Source of the DNA: Planctomycetaceae bacterium
Lineage (GTDB): Bacteria; Planctomycetota; Phycisphaerae; UBA1845; UTPLA1
Assembly (NCBI GenBank): GCA_006969385.1
Contig: CP030884.1
Span: 5,326,249 to 5,390,248 of the forward strand
DNA length: 64,000 nucleotides
Reading direction: 5' to 3'
The number at the start of each line of letters is the position of its first letter. The first letter of the stretch is position 1. The notes below the pieces were generated by a model. That model was not told the origin of the DNA and did no database searches. It saw only the letters and a list, made by a program, of their open reading frames with translations. This document shows positions 50,801 to 58,823 of the stretch, one piece after another. The position numbers were made by a program, and so were the translations under genes.

Positions 50801-50826
50801 CCCCATGTCGAATAATCGACATGGGG
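50801..50826 (+). terminator. terminator-like hairpin between IS copy 1 and the desaturase gene
   Basis: CCCCATGTCGA-ATAA-TCGACATGGGG, a perfect 11-bp stem, followed by GGCACC and then GTTTTTCATTT. The ATGGGGGCACC flank resembles the right arm of the 125-bp elements, so it may be a solo arm. Confidence 0.55.
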
Positions 50827-50935
50827 GCACCGTTTTTCATTTACTTGACGGACCCGAATCTCGATATGCGCAAGACTTACATGGTGGCCAAGTCCGCCGA
50901 TCTCCGATCTAATACCAGCGATAGGTAAAGGCATC

Positions 50936-51910
50936 GTGCCGAATCCACGCCGTTGCCGCTTGCTCATACCAATAGATCGGAGCTCCCGTTTGTCTGTTTC
51001 GCCCAAGGCCGACCCGTTGACGTCGGTGCCATTCGCGTATCGTGTTGCCACATTGATTGCCGTCGTGTTGCCCGTCGCCGTGCTCGTTGCCGTCGGCTAT
51101 GGGCTGTGGGGTTGGGGGTTGTTCTGGACCGAGCTGCTGGTGATGGTCGGCATGTACACGCTGGCCGCGCTCGGCACGACGGTCGGCTTTCATCGCCTGT
51201 TTACCCATCGCGCGTTCGAAACGCACGGTTGGGTGAAGTTCGTGCTGGCCGCGCTCGGCTCGATGGCCGTGCAGGGGCCGCTGATCCGTTGGGTAGCGCT
51301 TCATCGTCGGCATCATCAGCACAGCGACGCCGAAGACGACCCGCATTCGCCCCACCGTACGCGCGATGGCAAGTCGAGCCTGTTGGGTGGCATCTATCAC
51401 GCACATTTGGGTTGGCTGTTTCGATCCGACGCACCGGGGCTGGATCGATACGTGCAGGACCTGAGTAAAGACAAAAGTATAAAATTGGCCAGCGACCTGT
51501 TCGCCGTATGGGCGCTATTGGGATTGCTCATTCCCGCCGCGATCGGCGGATGGGTCTCGAGCAGTTGGTACGGCTTTCTGCTCGGCTTTCTTTGGGGCGG
51601 GCTGGTGCGGATGTTCGTCGGCCATCATGTAACCTGGAGTATCAACTCGGTCTGTCACTTGTGGGGCACGCGACCATTCAAAACCAACGACGAAAGCCGC
51701 AACAACCTGCTATTCGGCCTGCTCGCGTTCGGCGAGGGCTGGCACAACAACCATCACGCGTTCCCGACGTCGGCGCGCCACGGTTTTCGCTGGTGGCAGC
51801 TCGATCTGAGTTACACGCTGATCTGCGCCTTGCGGTTCGTAGGTTTGGCGTGGCAAGTGCGCGTGCCGCAGGCGGTTGCCGAAAACGGCGGGCCGCAAGC
51901 AGCGATTTAG
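50936..51910 (+). CDS. membrane fatty acid (acyl-CoA delta-9-type) desaturase
   Basis: 324 residues from a GTG at 50936; an internal TTG near 50991 is an alternative. All three histidine boxes of the desaturase family are present: HRLFTH (HxxxxH), HRRHHQH (HxxHH) and HNNHHAFP (HxxHH). They bind the di-iron centre that inserts a cis double bond into acyl chains. Four membrane helices lie around them (AYRVATLIAVVLPVAVLVAVG, WTELLVMVGMYTLAALGTT, FAVWALLGLLIPAAIGGWVS and WYGFLLGFLWGGLVRMF). The protein should modify membrane fluidity. It is cargo between two direct IS copies, ~180 bases from the first. Confidence 0.93.
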   Translation: MPNPRRCRLLIPIDRSSRLSVSPKADPLTSVPFAYRVATLIAVVLPVAVLVAVGYGLWGWGLFWTELLVMVGMYTLAALGTTVGFHRLFTHRAFETHGWVKFVLAALGSMAVQGPLIRWVALHRRHHQHSDAEDDPHSPHRTRDGKSSLLGGIYHAHLGWLFRSDAPGLDRYVQDLSKDKSIKLASDLFAVWALLGLLIPAAIGGWVSSSWYGFLLGFLWGGLVRMFVGHHVTWSINSVCHLWGTRPFKTNDESRNNLLFGLLAFGEGWHNNHHAFPTSARHGFRWWQLDLSYTLICALRFVGLAWQVRVPQAVAENGGPQAAI

Positions 51911-51969
51911 CTTATACACGCATCGAATTAACGAACCGCGCGAATACGCCGTTAGGCGCGACGGGTGGT

Positions 51970-51993
51970 ATGCTTGCCGTTCAAGGCAAGCAT
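51970..51993. other. hairpin downstream of the desaturase gene
   Basis: ATGCTTGCC-GTTCAA-GGCAAGCAT, a perfect 9-bp stem 60 bases past the stop codon. It has no T-run. It is flanked by GGGTGG like the start of the 125-bp element that follows 20 bases later. Confidence 0.5.
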
Positions 51994-52013
51994 GGGATAC
52001 GCGTGTGACGGAC

Positions 52014-52137
52014 GGGTGGCCCAAGTTGGTAGGCCGACTTGGGGGACTCGACTATTCAAGAGCAGTTCAGGAATTTTTTCACACCGCCGCAGGTATCGAA
52101 TCGAGACCCCACTTTAGAGTACCAACACGGAGCACCC
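52014..52137. repeat. hairpin-ended element, copy D (124 bp)
   Basis: Left arm GGGTGGCCCAAGTTGG-TAGG-CCGACTTGGGG, right arm ending GAGTACCAACACGGAGCACCC. The core differs from copies A-C but length and ends agree. It lies between the two IS copies. Confidence 0.65.
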
Positions 52138-52310
52138 GGCGTACAACTATTAGTGCCCCCGCGAATCACAATCTGCGCGAACAACTCCGCTAGAACTCAC
52201 GTAACACAACAATATTGGGTTCGTATTGAAATCCCTACCGCTTGCCGAATCCCGGCCTGGCTAGGGGCGGCGACCTAGGCAGACTCGGAAAAAGTAGAGA
52301 GTTACAACCA

Positions 52311-52922
52311 ATGGCGATTGAGACACCTACGAAAGTGAGACTGACCAAGCGAACTCTGTTAATTTCTTCCTGCATCGCGATCCTGCTACCGTTCGGTTGC
52401 AAGCAAGAGGAGTCACCTGCCCCCCGACAAGGTAGTAGCAAGACCGCTCGTGACAGCGAGACCGCCCGCTTGTTGTGGAAAAAGTTAGTCGAGCAAGAAT
52501 CGGGCGAATACCCCAAGGATGCAGACCTGATTCGACATTTGGAAGAATGTAAGGCCGTATTTCAATCGGCGATTGACATTCTGCCTGAGACGATGATTCT
52601 CTCTTATGAAAACTTTAGCGATGAGAGGATCAACGATGACATTCCAGATGAGTTGGTTACTCAACTGCTCGCTTGCTCCGTTCGCACCGTTAACCTTCAC
52701 AAGGACGGCGAGATTCGTTTTATACTTTGGGACAAGGGGCTTGCAGTGTCGGGCCAGTCGAAAGGCCTTGTTTGGGTGCCAGGGGAATTGGGAACGAAGC
52801 CGTTTCCCGACATGGAAGAACGACTATTCGTTGAGGACACTGATTCGGTCAAATTAAAGTCAGATCAAGAGGTCTTCAAAAAAATTGACGACCATTGGTA
52901 TATCACTCGACGCGGGTGGTAA
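52311..52922 (+). CDS. lipoprotein of unknown function
   Basis: 203 residues from the ATG at 52311; the frame is open to 52242. N-terminal signal LTKRTLLISSCIAILLPFGC ends in a lipobox, with Cys at residue ~30. The mature part is charged, mixed alpha/beta (EYPKDADLIRHLEECKAVFQ, ERLFVEDTDSVKLKSDQEVF, WYITRRGW at the end) with no motif I know. Lower GC than the surrounding genes. With the desaturase it lies between the two IS copies and may be part of the mobile cargo. Confidence 0.65.
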   Translation: MAIETPTKVRLTKRTLLISSCIAILLPFGCKQEESPAPRQGSSKTARDSETARLLWKKLVEQESGEYPKDADLIRHLEECKAVFQSAIDILPETMILSYENFSDERINDDIPDELVTQLLACSVRTVNLHKDGEIRFILWDKGLAVSGQSKGLVWVPGELGTKPFPDMEERLFVEDTDSVKLKSDQEVFKKIDDHWYITRRGW

Positions 52923-52994
52923 CGCGCATCGGACGAACTCCCTCTTCTGGTGGCATGGCGAGTGGCGCCGTTGCGATGGGTCGAGACAAACGCC

Positions 52995-54002
52995 GTGCCA
53001 CTGTTCTGTGAATGCTCTGTAGAAACCCTTCAAGTCGTGACGGCGGGTCTGCCGTTATTTTTGTATGTCAACCAAACGCAGCATGACGCGGTCACCGAAT
53101 GCGTTGGCCAGGATGGCCGTGAAGATGTCGAAACAGTCCTTGCCGGCTTACTCCGGTAAGTTCTCCCGTCGGGATTTCACGCAGCATCAGTTATTCTCGA
53201 TGTTGGCGCTGAAGCTGTTTTTCAAGACCGACTATCGCGGTATCGTGGAGATTTTGCGAGATTCATCTGATTTACGGCGCATTCTGAAGATCGAACGAGT
53301 GCCGCATTACACGACATTGCAGAAGGCACACGCGCGCTTTTTAAAAAAGCAGCACTCGAAGAATTTCTCGTTGCCGTCGCCGATCTCGCTCGACGTGTAG
53401 ACCTCATTCAAGAAAAGAATGACGCGTCCATTGATGCGACCGGTATGGAAAGTCATCATGTAAGTCGTCACTTCCTCGAACGCGCCGGCCGCATGACCTG
53501 TTACCGGCGATATCCGAAGTGGACGATGGTCGCGCATCACGAATCGTATTTGTTATTCGGCATGCATTTGCGCTACGGACCGTGTCAGGATTCGCCCAGC
53601 TTCGTTCCCGCCGTCACGCAAGCCGCACGTCATCTACCGATCGATCGCTTGTTCGCCGACGGCGCGTACGATGTCGAAGCGCATCATCGGTACAGTCGCG
53701 AACAACTCGGGATTCGTTCGACGATTATTCCGATCAATCCGCGTCGCCCGCATCAACAAGAGCCCAAGACAAAGTATCGCGCACAATTGCACCGCCGATT
53801 TCCGCGTAGGCTTTACGGCAGCCGCTGGCATGTGGAGGCGGCGATATCGCAACACAAGCGCAAACTCGGGTCGGCTCTGTCGGCCACCAGCGAACCGGGC
53901 CGCGAATCGGAATGCATCTTGCGACACATCGTCCACAATCTGATGATTCTCTTATTGTCAACAAGAAAGGGTTTCTACAGAGCATTCATAGAACAGTGGC
54001 AC
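52995..54002 (+). mobile_element. insertion sequence copy 2 (YREK-type DDE transposase)
   Basis: 1008 bp in the same orientation as copy 1, exactly 3250 bases downstream at matching points. Left end GTGCCACTGTTCTGTGAATG then CTCTGTAGAAACCC. The right end is its inverted repeat with one difference (A for G). No target duplication is visible (left flank ...AAACGCC, right flank ACCATAAC...). The element ends 24 bases before the terminator shared with the RRM gene. Confidence 0.87.
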
Positions 54003-54227
54003 ACCATAACATCGCGAGTGTATCCACAAAAAAACGCCCGGCCTTTCGGTCGGGCGTCTTTTTATTTCTACATTTGTCTAACGGTAACCGCGTTACCGAT
54101 CGACGGTCGGCTTACCAGCGATCGCGGTCGCGACCGCCACCACCGCCGCCGCCACGACCGCCGCGACCACCACCGTAGCCGCCGCCACCGCCGCCGCTGC
54201 GACGTTCCATCGGCTTGGCTTCGTTGA
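53065..54227 (+). CDS. IS transposase, probably made by -1 frameshifting (copy 2)
   Basis: Same as copy 1 within the IS: first frame 53065-53400, slippery A-AAA-AAG at 53343-53349, then the DDE/YREK part. Because the IS carries no stop in this frame, translation runs ~75 codons past its right end (54002), across the bidirectional terminator and into the antisense of the RRM gene, ending at 54227 in an Arg-rich tail. That tail is unlikely to be functional, and the terminator at 54026 should cut the mRNA before it. Total product would be ~387 residues if read through. Confidence 0.75.
54026..54064. terminator. bidirectional rho-independent terminator
   Basis: ACGCCCGGCC-TTTC-GGTCGGGCGT (54034-54057), with an A-run on the left and CTTTTTATTT on the right, so it can act on both strands. 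It ends the RRM gene on the minus strand and any read-through from IS copy 2 on the plus strand. Confidence 0.85.
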
Positions 54228-54453
54228 CCTTGATATCGCGGCCACCCTGGTTGGTGCCGTTGAGTGCGTCGATGGCCGCTTGGGCTTCTTCGTCGCTACT
54301 CATTTCGACAAAGCCAAAGCCTTTGCTGCGGCCGGTGTCGCGATCGGCAATGATCGTCGCGCTTTCGACGGTGCCGTGCGCCGAGAACATCTGTTCGAGG
54401 TCACTGCTGCTGGCGTCGTAACTCAGGTTACCGACATACAATTTGCGTCCCAT
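54112..54453 (-). CDS. glycine-rich RRM RNA-binding protein
   Basis: 113 residues from the ATG at 54453, preceded by TTGGAGAA. A single RNA-recognition motif fills residues 1-80: RNP2 KLYVGNL near the start, RNP1 KGFGFVEM near residue 45, with SSSDLEQMFSAHGTVESATI and EEAQAAIDALNGT typical helices. The tail is Gly/Arg-rich (RRSGGGGGGYGGGRGGRGG...RDRDRW), as in cold-induced RNA-binding proteins of cyanobacteria and planctomycetes. It likely acts as an RNA chaperone. The long leader (~450 bases before the next gene) may hold a temperature- or RNA-structure-based control. Confidence 0.95.
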   Translation of the reverse strand: MGRKLYVGNLSYDASSSDLEQMFSAHGTVESATIIADRDTGRSKGFGFVEMSSDEEAQAAIDALNGTNQGGRDIKVNEAKPMERRSGGGGGGYGGGRGGRGGGGGGGRDRDRW

Positions 54454-54904
54454 GATAGGGTTCTCCAAAAAATTCGAGGCCGGATGCGGCTGGGCGTTCG
54501 CCGTCAACGTGCATGCGTCCATGCGTGCCGACCGAGTTTTCGGTAAGGGCATACATGACCTGCTTGAACCTGAGCGGAAAGAAGCGTCGTCGGATCGTAA
54601 GGCTCTCGGGGTCCACGGCGGGCGTTACCCCGCCAACGCCCTACCGGTCCGTTCGGTCGCGGAACCACTCCGCGACACCCGCCGGTCGGGCAACATATCG
54701 AGCTTCTAAGAGCGAGCCTTTTCCGGAGGAAATTGACCGCGATAAGCGGACAGGTCCTCGGGAAGAGGGGTGCAGAGAAATTCGAACATGCGTAACAGTA
54801 CGTGAAAGACCCGGATTTGGCAAACAAATTTCGCCGTCCGCCATTAGGTCGCTTTTCGTGCGACCGTTGCCTGAGAACCGCGTCAAACAGCTTAAGAATC
54901 GTTA
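54454..54904. promoter_or_regulatory. long structured leader/promoter region of the RRM gene
   Basis: About 450 bases with no gene. On the RRM strand it holds a perfect 8-bp hairpin (54656-54663 with 54669-54676, GTCGCGGA/TCCGCGAC) nested in further GC-rich pairing. A long structured 5' leader is common for cold-shock RNA-binding proteins. The promoter was not located. Confidence 0.35.
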
Positions 54905-54941
54905 AGAAAACGCCCCGCATTCCAATGAAATGCGGGGCGTT
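54905..54941 (-). terminator. rho-independent terminator of the haloperoxidase-like gene
   Basis: AACGCCCCGCATT pairs perfectly with AATGCGGGGCGTT (54909-54921 with 54929-54941). On the minus strand the stem is followed by TTCTTAAC. It lies ~65 bases after the stop codon at 55004. Confidence 0.85.
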
Positions 54942-55003
54942 GATGGTTAATGAAGATGTCGTACGGCACATTTCGCGCGTGCCACTTTAGGCCGGGCCTG
55001 CCC

Positions 55004-56518
55004 TTAGCCCCCCATCGCGTCCGTCAGGATCTCGTCAATCTGCGTCTCGAAATCCTCATCGGGCAGCGCCATCGTGCCGGTGCCATCTTGCGGGCGCAGC
55101 AGATTGTTGAAGATGTAATCGGCAATCGCGTTACCGGCGCGGACGCCTTCGCTGCCATCATAGCGCCAGTGCACACCGTTGAAGACGCGGCTGGCCGCGT
55201 TCTCGGCGGCGGCGTGGCTCAGGCTGTTATACGTACGCGTAATGGCCGGTCGCACGCGATTGAACTGGTCCGTCGTCGTGCCGTTCCATTCCTGCGACAT
55301 AAACGAGAACGAAATGTCGTCAGTCTGGTAAAAGTTGGCAAGCGTCTTGAACATTGCCGCGCCAAAGGTGGCGTGGCCCGATGTATAGGCCGGGAACGGC
55401 GGCGAGAAATTACTCTCGAAGCCATCTCCGAGCGGGAACGGATTGCTGCGCGAACCGCCCAACGCCACCCACTCGGTATCTGCCTCGGTATCGGGATTAC
55501 CGTCGGTGGCCGCTTCGCGAATGCCGCGGATCGGCCGCCAATAATCGTAGGCGTATTTGGTATCCCAAGCGCTGATGCCGCCATCCGCCATCGCCAAGTT
55601 GATCAACGCGAACAACCGCGCGTTTTCGTGCACGGCGTTGCAGCGATCGATCGCCACCACGCGCGCGATCTGGTTATACAACCGCGGCGGCGTGCCGATT
55701 TCGGGGCTGCCGTTGTAGCTCCAGTAGTTGGCAATCACGTAGGTCTCGTCGTCGGTCGGTACGGTGTCGCCCGTCATGCCGCCGCGAAACTCGCCGAGTG
55801 CTTTCACTTCGTTAAAGGCCGCCGTGTATTCGGCACTGATCAGTGTCGGCGGAACCGGCGCACGGTAAATCGAGATGTCCTCGACCCCAAACGGCGGCAG
55901 CATACCCACATCGGGGCCGATGAAACCTTGATTCGGGTTGGTTGGATCGGCATCGTGATTACCGGGCAAGCCGGTGGGCGTGTAGTCGCCGTAGAGGAAA
56001 TCGGGATCGTTTTCGCGCGCGGTCAGAATGGCCTGCGCCACCGCTTGGCCTACAGCGATGCCACGCGTCTTGGCGTCACCGTCGGGTACGCGCGCTAGCG
56101 TTTCGTTAAGAGCGGTCGTGTAAAAGCTGGCCCCACCCGGGATGAGCGCGGCGAGCGTATCGTGCGCGGCCTGTGCGACGGCGGCATCGACCGAGGCACC
56201 ATCGGCGTTGGGAGCAGTCGTAATGTATTCGGCATAGCGCTGCTCGATCGAGTTGAGCGCGTCAAACATGGCGGCATGCACAATCGCCAAAACGCGTGCC
56301 GAGGCCGGCGGCCCTTGCGTTTCGCTAAGTTGATCGGCGGGCACATCCATCGCCGTATGATCGCGCGCGTTCGCGTCCAGCGCGACCGCATTCCATTCCA
56401 GAATCACATCCGGCGGTGCGAAGAGCTTCGGGAAAAATAATTCGCAGCCGCTTTGCGCCGCAAACACCAAACCCAATGCGGCTAACCATGCCGCCTTCTG
56501 ACCTAAACGCGTTCTCAT
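55004..56518 (-). CDS. vanadium haloperoxidase/PAP2-type lipoprotein
   Basis: 504 residues from the ATG at 56518, which has TTGGAGGACC at ideal spacing and opens a lipoprotein signal (LAALGLVFAAQSGC). The vanadate/phosphate-binding residues of the haloperoxidase-acid phosphatase family are present: KYAYDYWRPIRGIR (Lys/Arg), the PAYTSGHATF loop (PxxSGH-type His), and SRVFNGVHWRYDG (Arg and catalytic His). The N-terminal half is the family's all-helical region (ARVLAIVHAAMFDALNSIEQRY, AHDTLAALIPGG). It should be periplasmic or on the surface and could halogenate or dephosphorylate; which one cannot be read from sequence. Confidence 0.88.
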   Translation of the reverse strand: MRTRLGQKAAWLAALGLVFAAQSGCELFFPKLFAPPDVILEWNAVALDANARDHTAMDVPADQLSETQGPPASARVLAIVHAAMFDALNSIEQRYAEYITTAPNADGASVDAAVAQAAHDTLAALIPGGASFYTTALNETLARVPDGDAKTRGIAVGQAVAQAILTARENDPDFLYGDYTPTGLPGNHDADPTNPNQGFIGPDVGMLPPFGVEDISIYRAPVPPTLISAEYTAAFNEVKALGEFRGGMTGDTVPTDDETYVIANYWSYNGSPEIGTPPRLYNQIARVVAIDRCNAVHENARLFALINLAMADGGISAWDTKYAYDYWRPIRGIREAATDGNPDTEADTEWVALGGSRSNPFPLGDGFESNFSPPFPAYTSGHATFGAAMFKTLANFYQTDDISFSFMSQEWNGTTTDQFNRVRPAITRTYNSLSHAAAENAASRVFNGVHWRYDGSEGVRAGNAIADYIFNNLLRPQDGTGTMALPDEDFETQIDEILTDAMGG

Positions 56519-57117
56519 AATGGTCCTCCAAATAGAGCAAATGCGAGTCCACAATATTAGCAATGGAACCGCGATGCGCATAGCTAACCAATCGGCAACG
56601 CGCAGAAACGACGTCCCCCTGTGTTGCTTCCGCAACCCTTTACATCGCCGATGCATCTCGTCTGACCCACAGCAAACCACCCGCGCGATGATGACTGCCG
56701 GGCCTTGCCTTTCGCAGGACGCTCACCAGTGTGGAAAACGCGCTGGGGACGAAGAACCGCTAGAATTCCCACGTCACAGCGATGGTCGGCACATCGTTCC
56801 CGCGTCAGCCTGTCGAGCGGTGTGCCACAAAACGACGGTACTTTTCGGTCACGCCGCTGCCGCCCTAGCGCCATAACAGTCGCCAAAACGACTGCAAAAC
56901 GAGTCATCCGATCCGATTTCCGTCGGAATCCGGTTCGGAGAGGCGCTGCCGACCACCACGCCGGCATAACTGGACTGCGAAGCCTTGAATCGCCCATCTT
57001 GCCCACCTTAAAATAGGAACTGCAGATCGAATCTCTGGCGATTTTCAGCCAGACACTGCGCAAGTCCATGAGCGATCTGGTTCAGCGCGATCGTTGCTAT
57101 CGGGGGGTGGGGAATCG
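56519..57117. other. divergent intergenic region
   Basis: About 600 bases between the haloperoxidase-like gene (minus) and the FG-GAP gene (plus). The minus-strand frame at 56584-57069 lacks a start signal and has random-looking composition. Nothing else was recognised apart from the expected promoters, which I could not pin down. Confidence 0.45.
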
Positions 57118-58788
57118 GTGTATCCAATTTTTGCGCTTAATCGGCGTTGGTTCCTGGCCGCTTACGTGGTCGTGGCCTGCGTGGCTGCCCCCATAGTTGC
57201 CGCGCCGTTTACCGAAGAAGCCGCGGTCCGCGGCATCAACTACACCGTCACGCAAGGCGACGACGACGGCAGTTTCGGCTGTGGCGTGGCTGCGGTCGAT
57301 TTGGATGGCGATCTCGATGTCGATCTGATCGTCACCGGCAGCACCAGCGGTATGGTCGGCATTTATGAGAACAACGGCGACGGGACGTTTCAGGATCGCT
57401 CGGCCACCAGCGGTATTCCCAATCTGCTCCATGCCTCGGGCGTCGTTTGCGGCGACTACGACGGCGATGGTGATCTCGATATCTACCTGACCAACTGGCT
57501 GCAACCCAACCTGCTAATGCGCAATGACGGCGGATTCTCCTTCACCGATGTCAGCGCGAGTGCATGTGTGGACGATGCCGGCGCGGGTGCCGGTGGTGCC
57601 TGGGCCGACTTCGATCTGGACGGCGATCTCGATTTGTACGTGGCTAATCGCACCGGCACCGATGGCTCGACCGTTCGCAACCGATTGTATCGCAACGAGG
57701 GCAACGGCACGTTCGTCGATATCGCCCCGGCCGAAGGGGTTGATGACGATCAACTGTCGTTTCAGCCTTTGTTTTTCGACATGGATCGCGACGGCGATAG
57801 CGACCTCTTTGTATCGTCGGACTTGGGCGATACGACGCGCTTATTCGAAAACGTGGACGGCAGCTTTCGCGACCTCACCGATAGCTCGGGCGTGGGCGTC
57901 AACATTAAAGGCATGGGCGTTTCCGCCGGCGATATGAATCAGAACGGCCTGTTCGATGTGTACGAAACCAACACCACCAGCGGCAACCCGTTGTTTATCA
58001 ATTTGGGCGGCGGTTCGTTCGTCGATCAACAAGCCGCGTGGGGCGTGAGTTCGAATCGCATCGGCTGGGGCACCTTGTTTTTCGATTTCGACCACGATCG
58101 CTTCCTCGATCTATACGTTTGCAATCAAGCCGCTATCGCCGGCGCGACCGGCGAGAATCGACTGCTGGTGCATGCGGGCACACCGCCCTGTAGCGACTTG
58201 GCTCCCGCCATGAATGTGGCCACGCCCGGTGATAGCTACTGCATGGCGGCGGCGGATTTCGACGATGACGGCGATCTCGATTTGGTCGTGCAGACTCTTA
58301 ACGAACCGATCCGTCTGTTTATCAATCAGCAAGGCAACGCGCTCAATTGGCTCAAGGTCAAGGTGTTCGGCGAAGACATGAATCGCTACGCCGTCGGCGC
58401 GTTGGTCGAGATGAGCATCGGCACCAATCAGTACATCCGCGAAGTCCGCGCGGGTGAAGGCTATAAATCGCAAAATCAACATGCCGTTCACTTCGGCATG
58501 GGCAGCGCGACCGTCGCGAGCGATGTCAGCATCACCTGGCCCGGCGGCGAACAACTGGTTTTAACGGCACAAGCCGCCAACCAAACCATCTACGCCGTGC
58601 CGACCGGCCGCCTCGGCGACATCAATCGCGATGGCATCGTGAATGTGGCGGACATTCCCGACTTCGCGGCAGCGCTGTTGGCCGATGAGGTGGACGCCGT
58701 CACGCGCGCCTTCGCGGATGTGAATCGGGACGGTGGGTTGGATGGGAGTGACTTGGTGGGTTTCGTGGCTCAAATTATGTCAAATTAA
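57118..58788 (+). CDS. exported FG-GAP/ASPIC-UnbV protein with C-terminal dockerin-like domain
   Basis: About 556 residues from a GTG at 57118 (GGGGAATCG upstream). Signal peptide with RRWFLAAYVVVACVAAPIVAA. Residues ~45-400 contain FG-GAP/VCBS repeats, each with a calcium loop: VDLDGDLDVDLIV, DYDGDGDLDIYLTN, DFDLDGDLDLYVAN, DMDRDGDSDLFVSS, DFDHDRFLDLYVCN and DFDDDGDLDLVVQ. An ASPIC/UnbV domain follows (NWLKVKVFGEDMNRYAVGA, VRAGEGYKSQNQ, VSITWPGGEQ). The last ~60 residues (GDINRDGIVNVADIPDF...ADVNRDGGLDGSDLVGF) are a dockerin-like double EF-hand. It is probably a secreted calcium-stabilised surface protein. Confidence 0.92.
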   Translation: MYPIFALNRRWFLAAYVVVACVAAPIVAAPFTEEAAVRGINYTVTQGDDDGSFGCGVAAVDLDGDLDVDLIVTGSTSGMVGIYENNGDGTFQDRSATSGIPNLLHASGVVCGDYDGDGDLDIYLTNWLQPNLLMRNDGGFSFTDVSASACVDDAGAGAGGAWADFDLDGDLDLYVANRTGTDGSTVRNRLYRNEGNGTFVDIAPAEGVDDDQLSFQPLFFDMDRDGDSDLFVSSDLGDTTRLFENVDGSFRDLTDSSGVGVNIKGMGVSAGDMNQNGLFDVYETNTTSGNPLFINLGGGSFVDQQAAWGVSSNRIGWGTLFFDFDHDRFLDLYVCNQAAIAGATGENRLLVHAGTPPCSDLAPAMNVATPGDSYCMAAADFDDDGDLDLVVQTLNEPIRLFINQQGNALNWLKVKVFGEDMNRYAVGALVEMSIGTNQYIREVRAGEGYKSQNQHAVHFGMGSATVASDVSITWPGGEQLVLTAQAANQTIYAVPTGRLGDINRDGIVNVADIPDFAAALLADEVDAVTRAFADVNRDGGLDGSDLVGFVAQIMSN

Positions 58789-58823
58789 GGGAGCGGGCAG
58801 CGATACGCCATTGCAATGCTGCT

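Noticed and set aside
54112..54190. Tandem CCACCGCC-type repeats, considered as a microsatellite or CRISPR-like array
   Set aside because: They encode the Gly/Arg-rich tail of the RRM protein on the minus strand; no spacer structure.
56584..57069. 161-codon minus-strand frame in the gap before the FG-GAP gene
   Set aside because: No recognisable domain and no start signal; composition looks like non-coding DNA read by chance.
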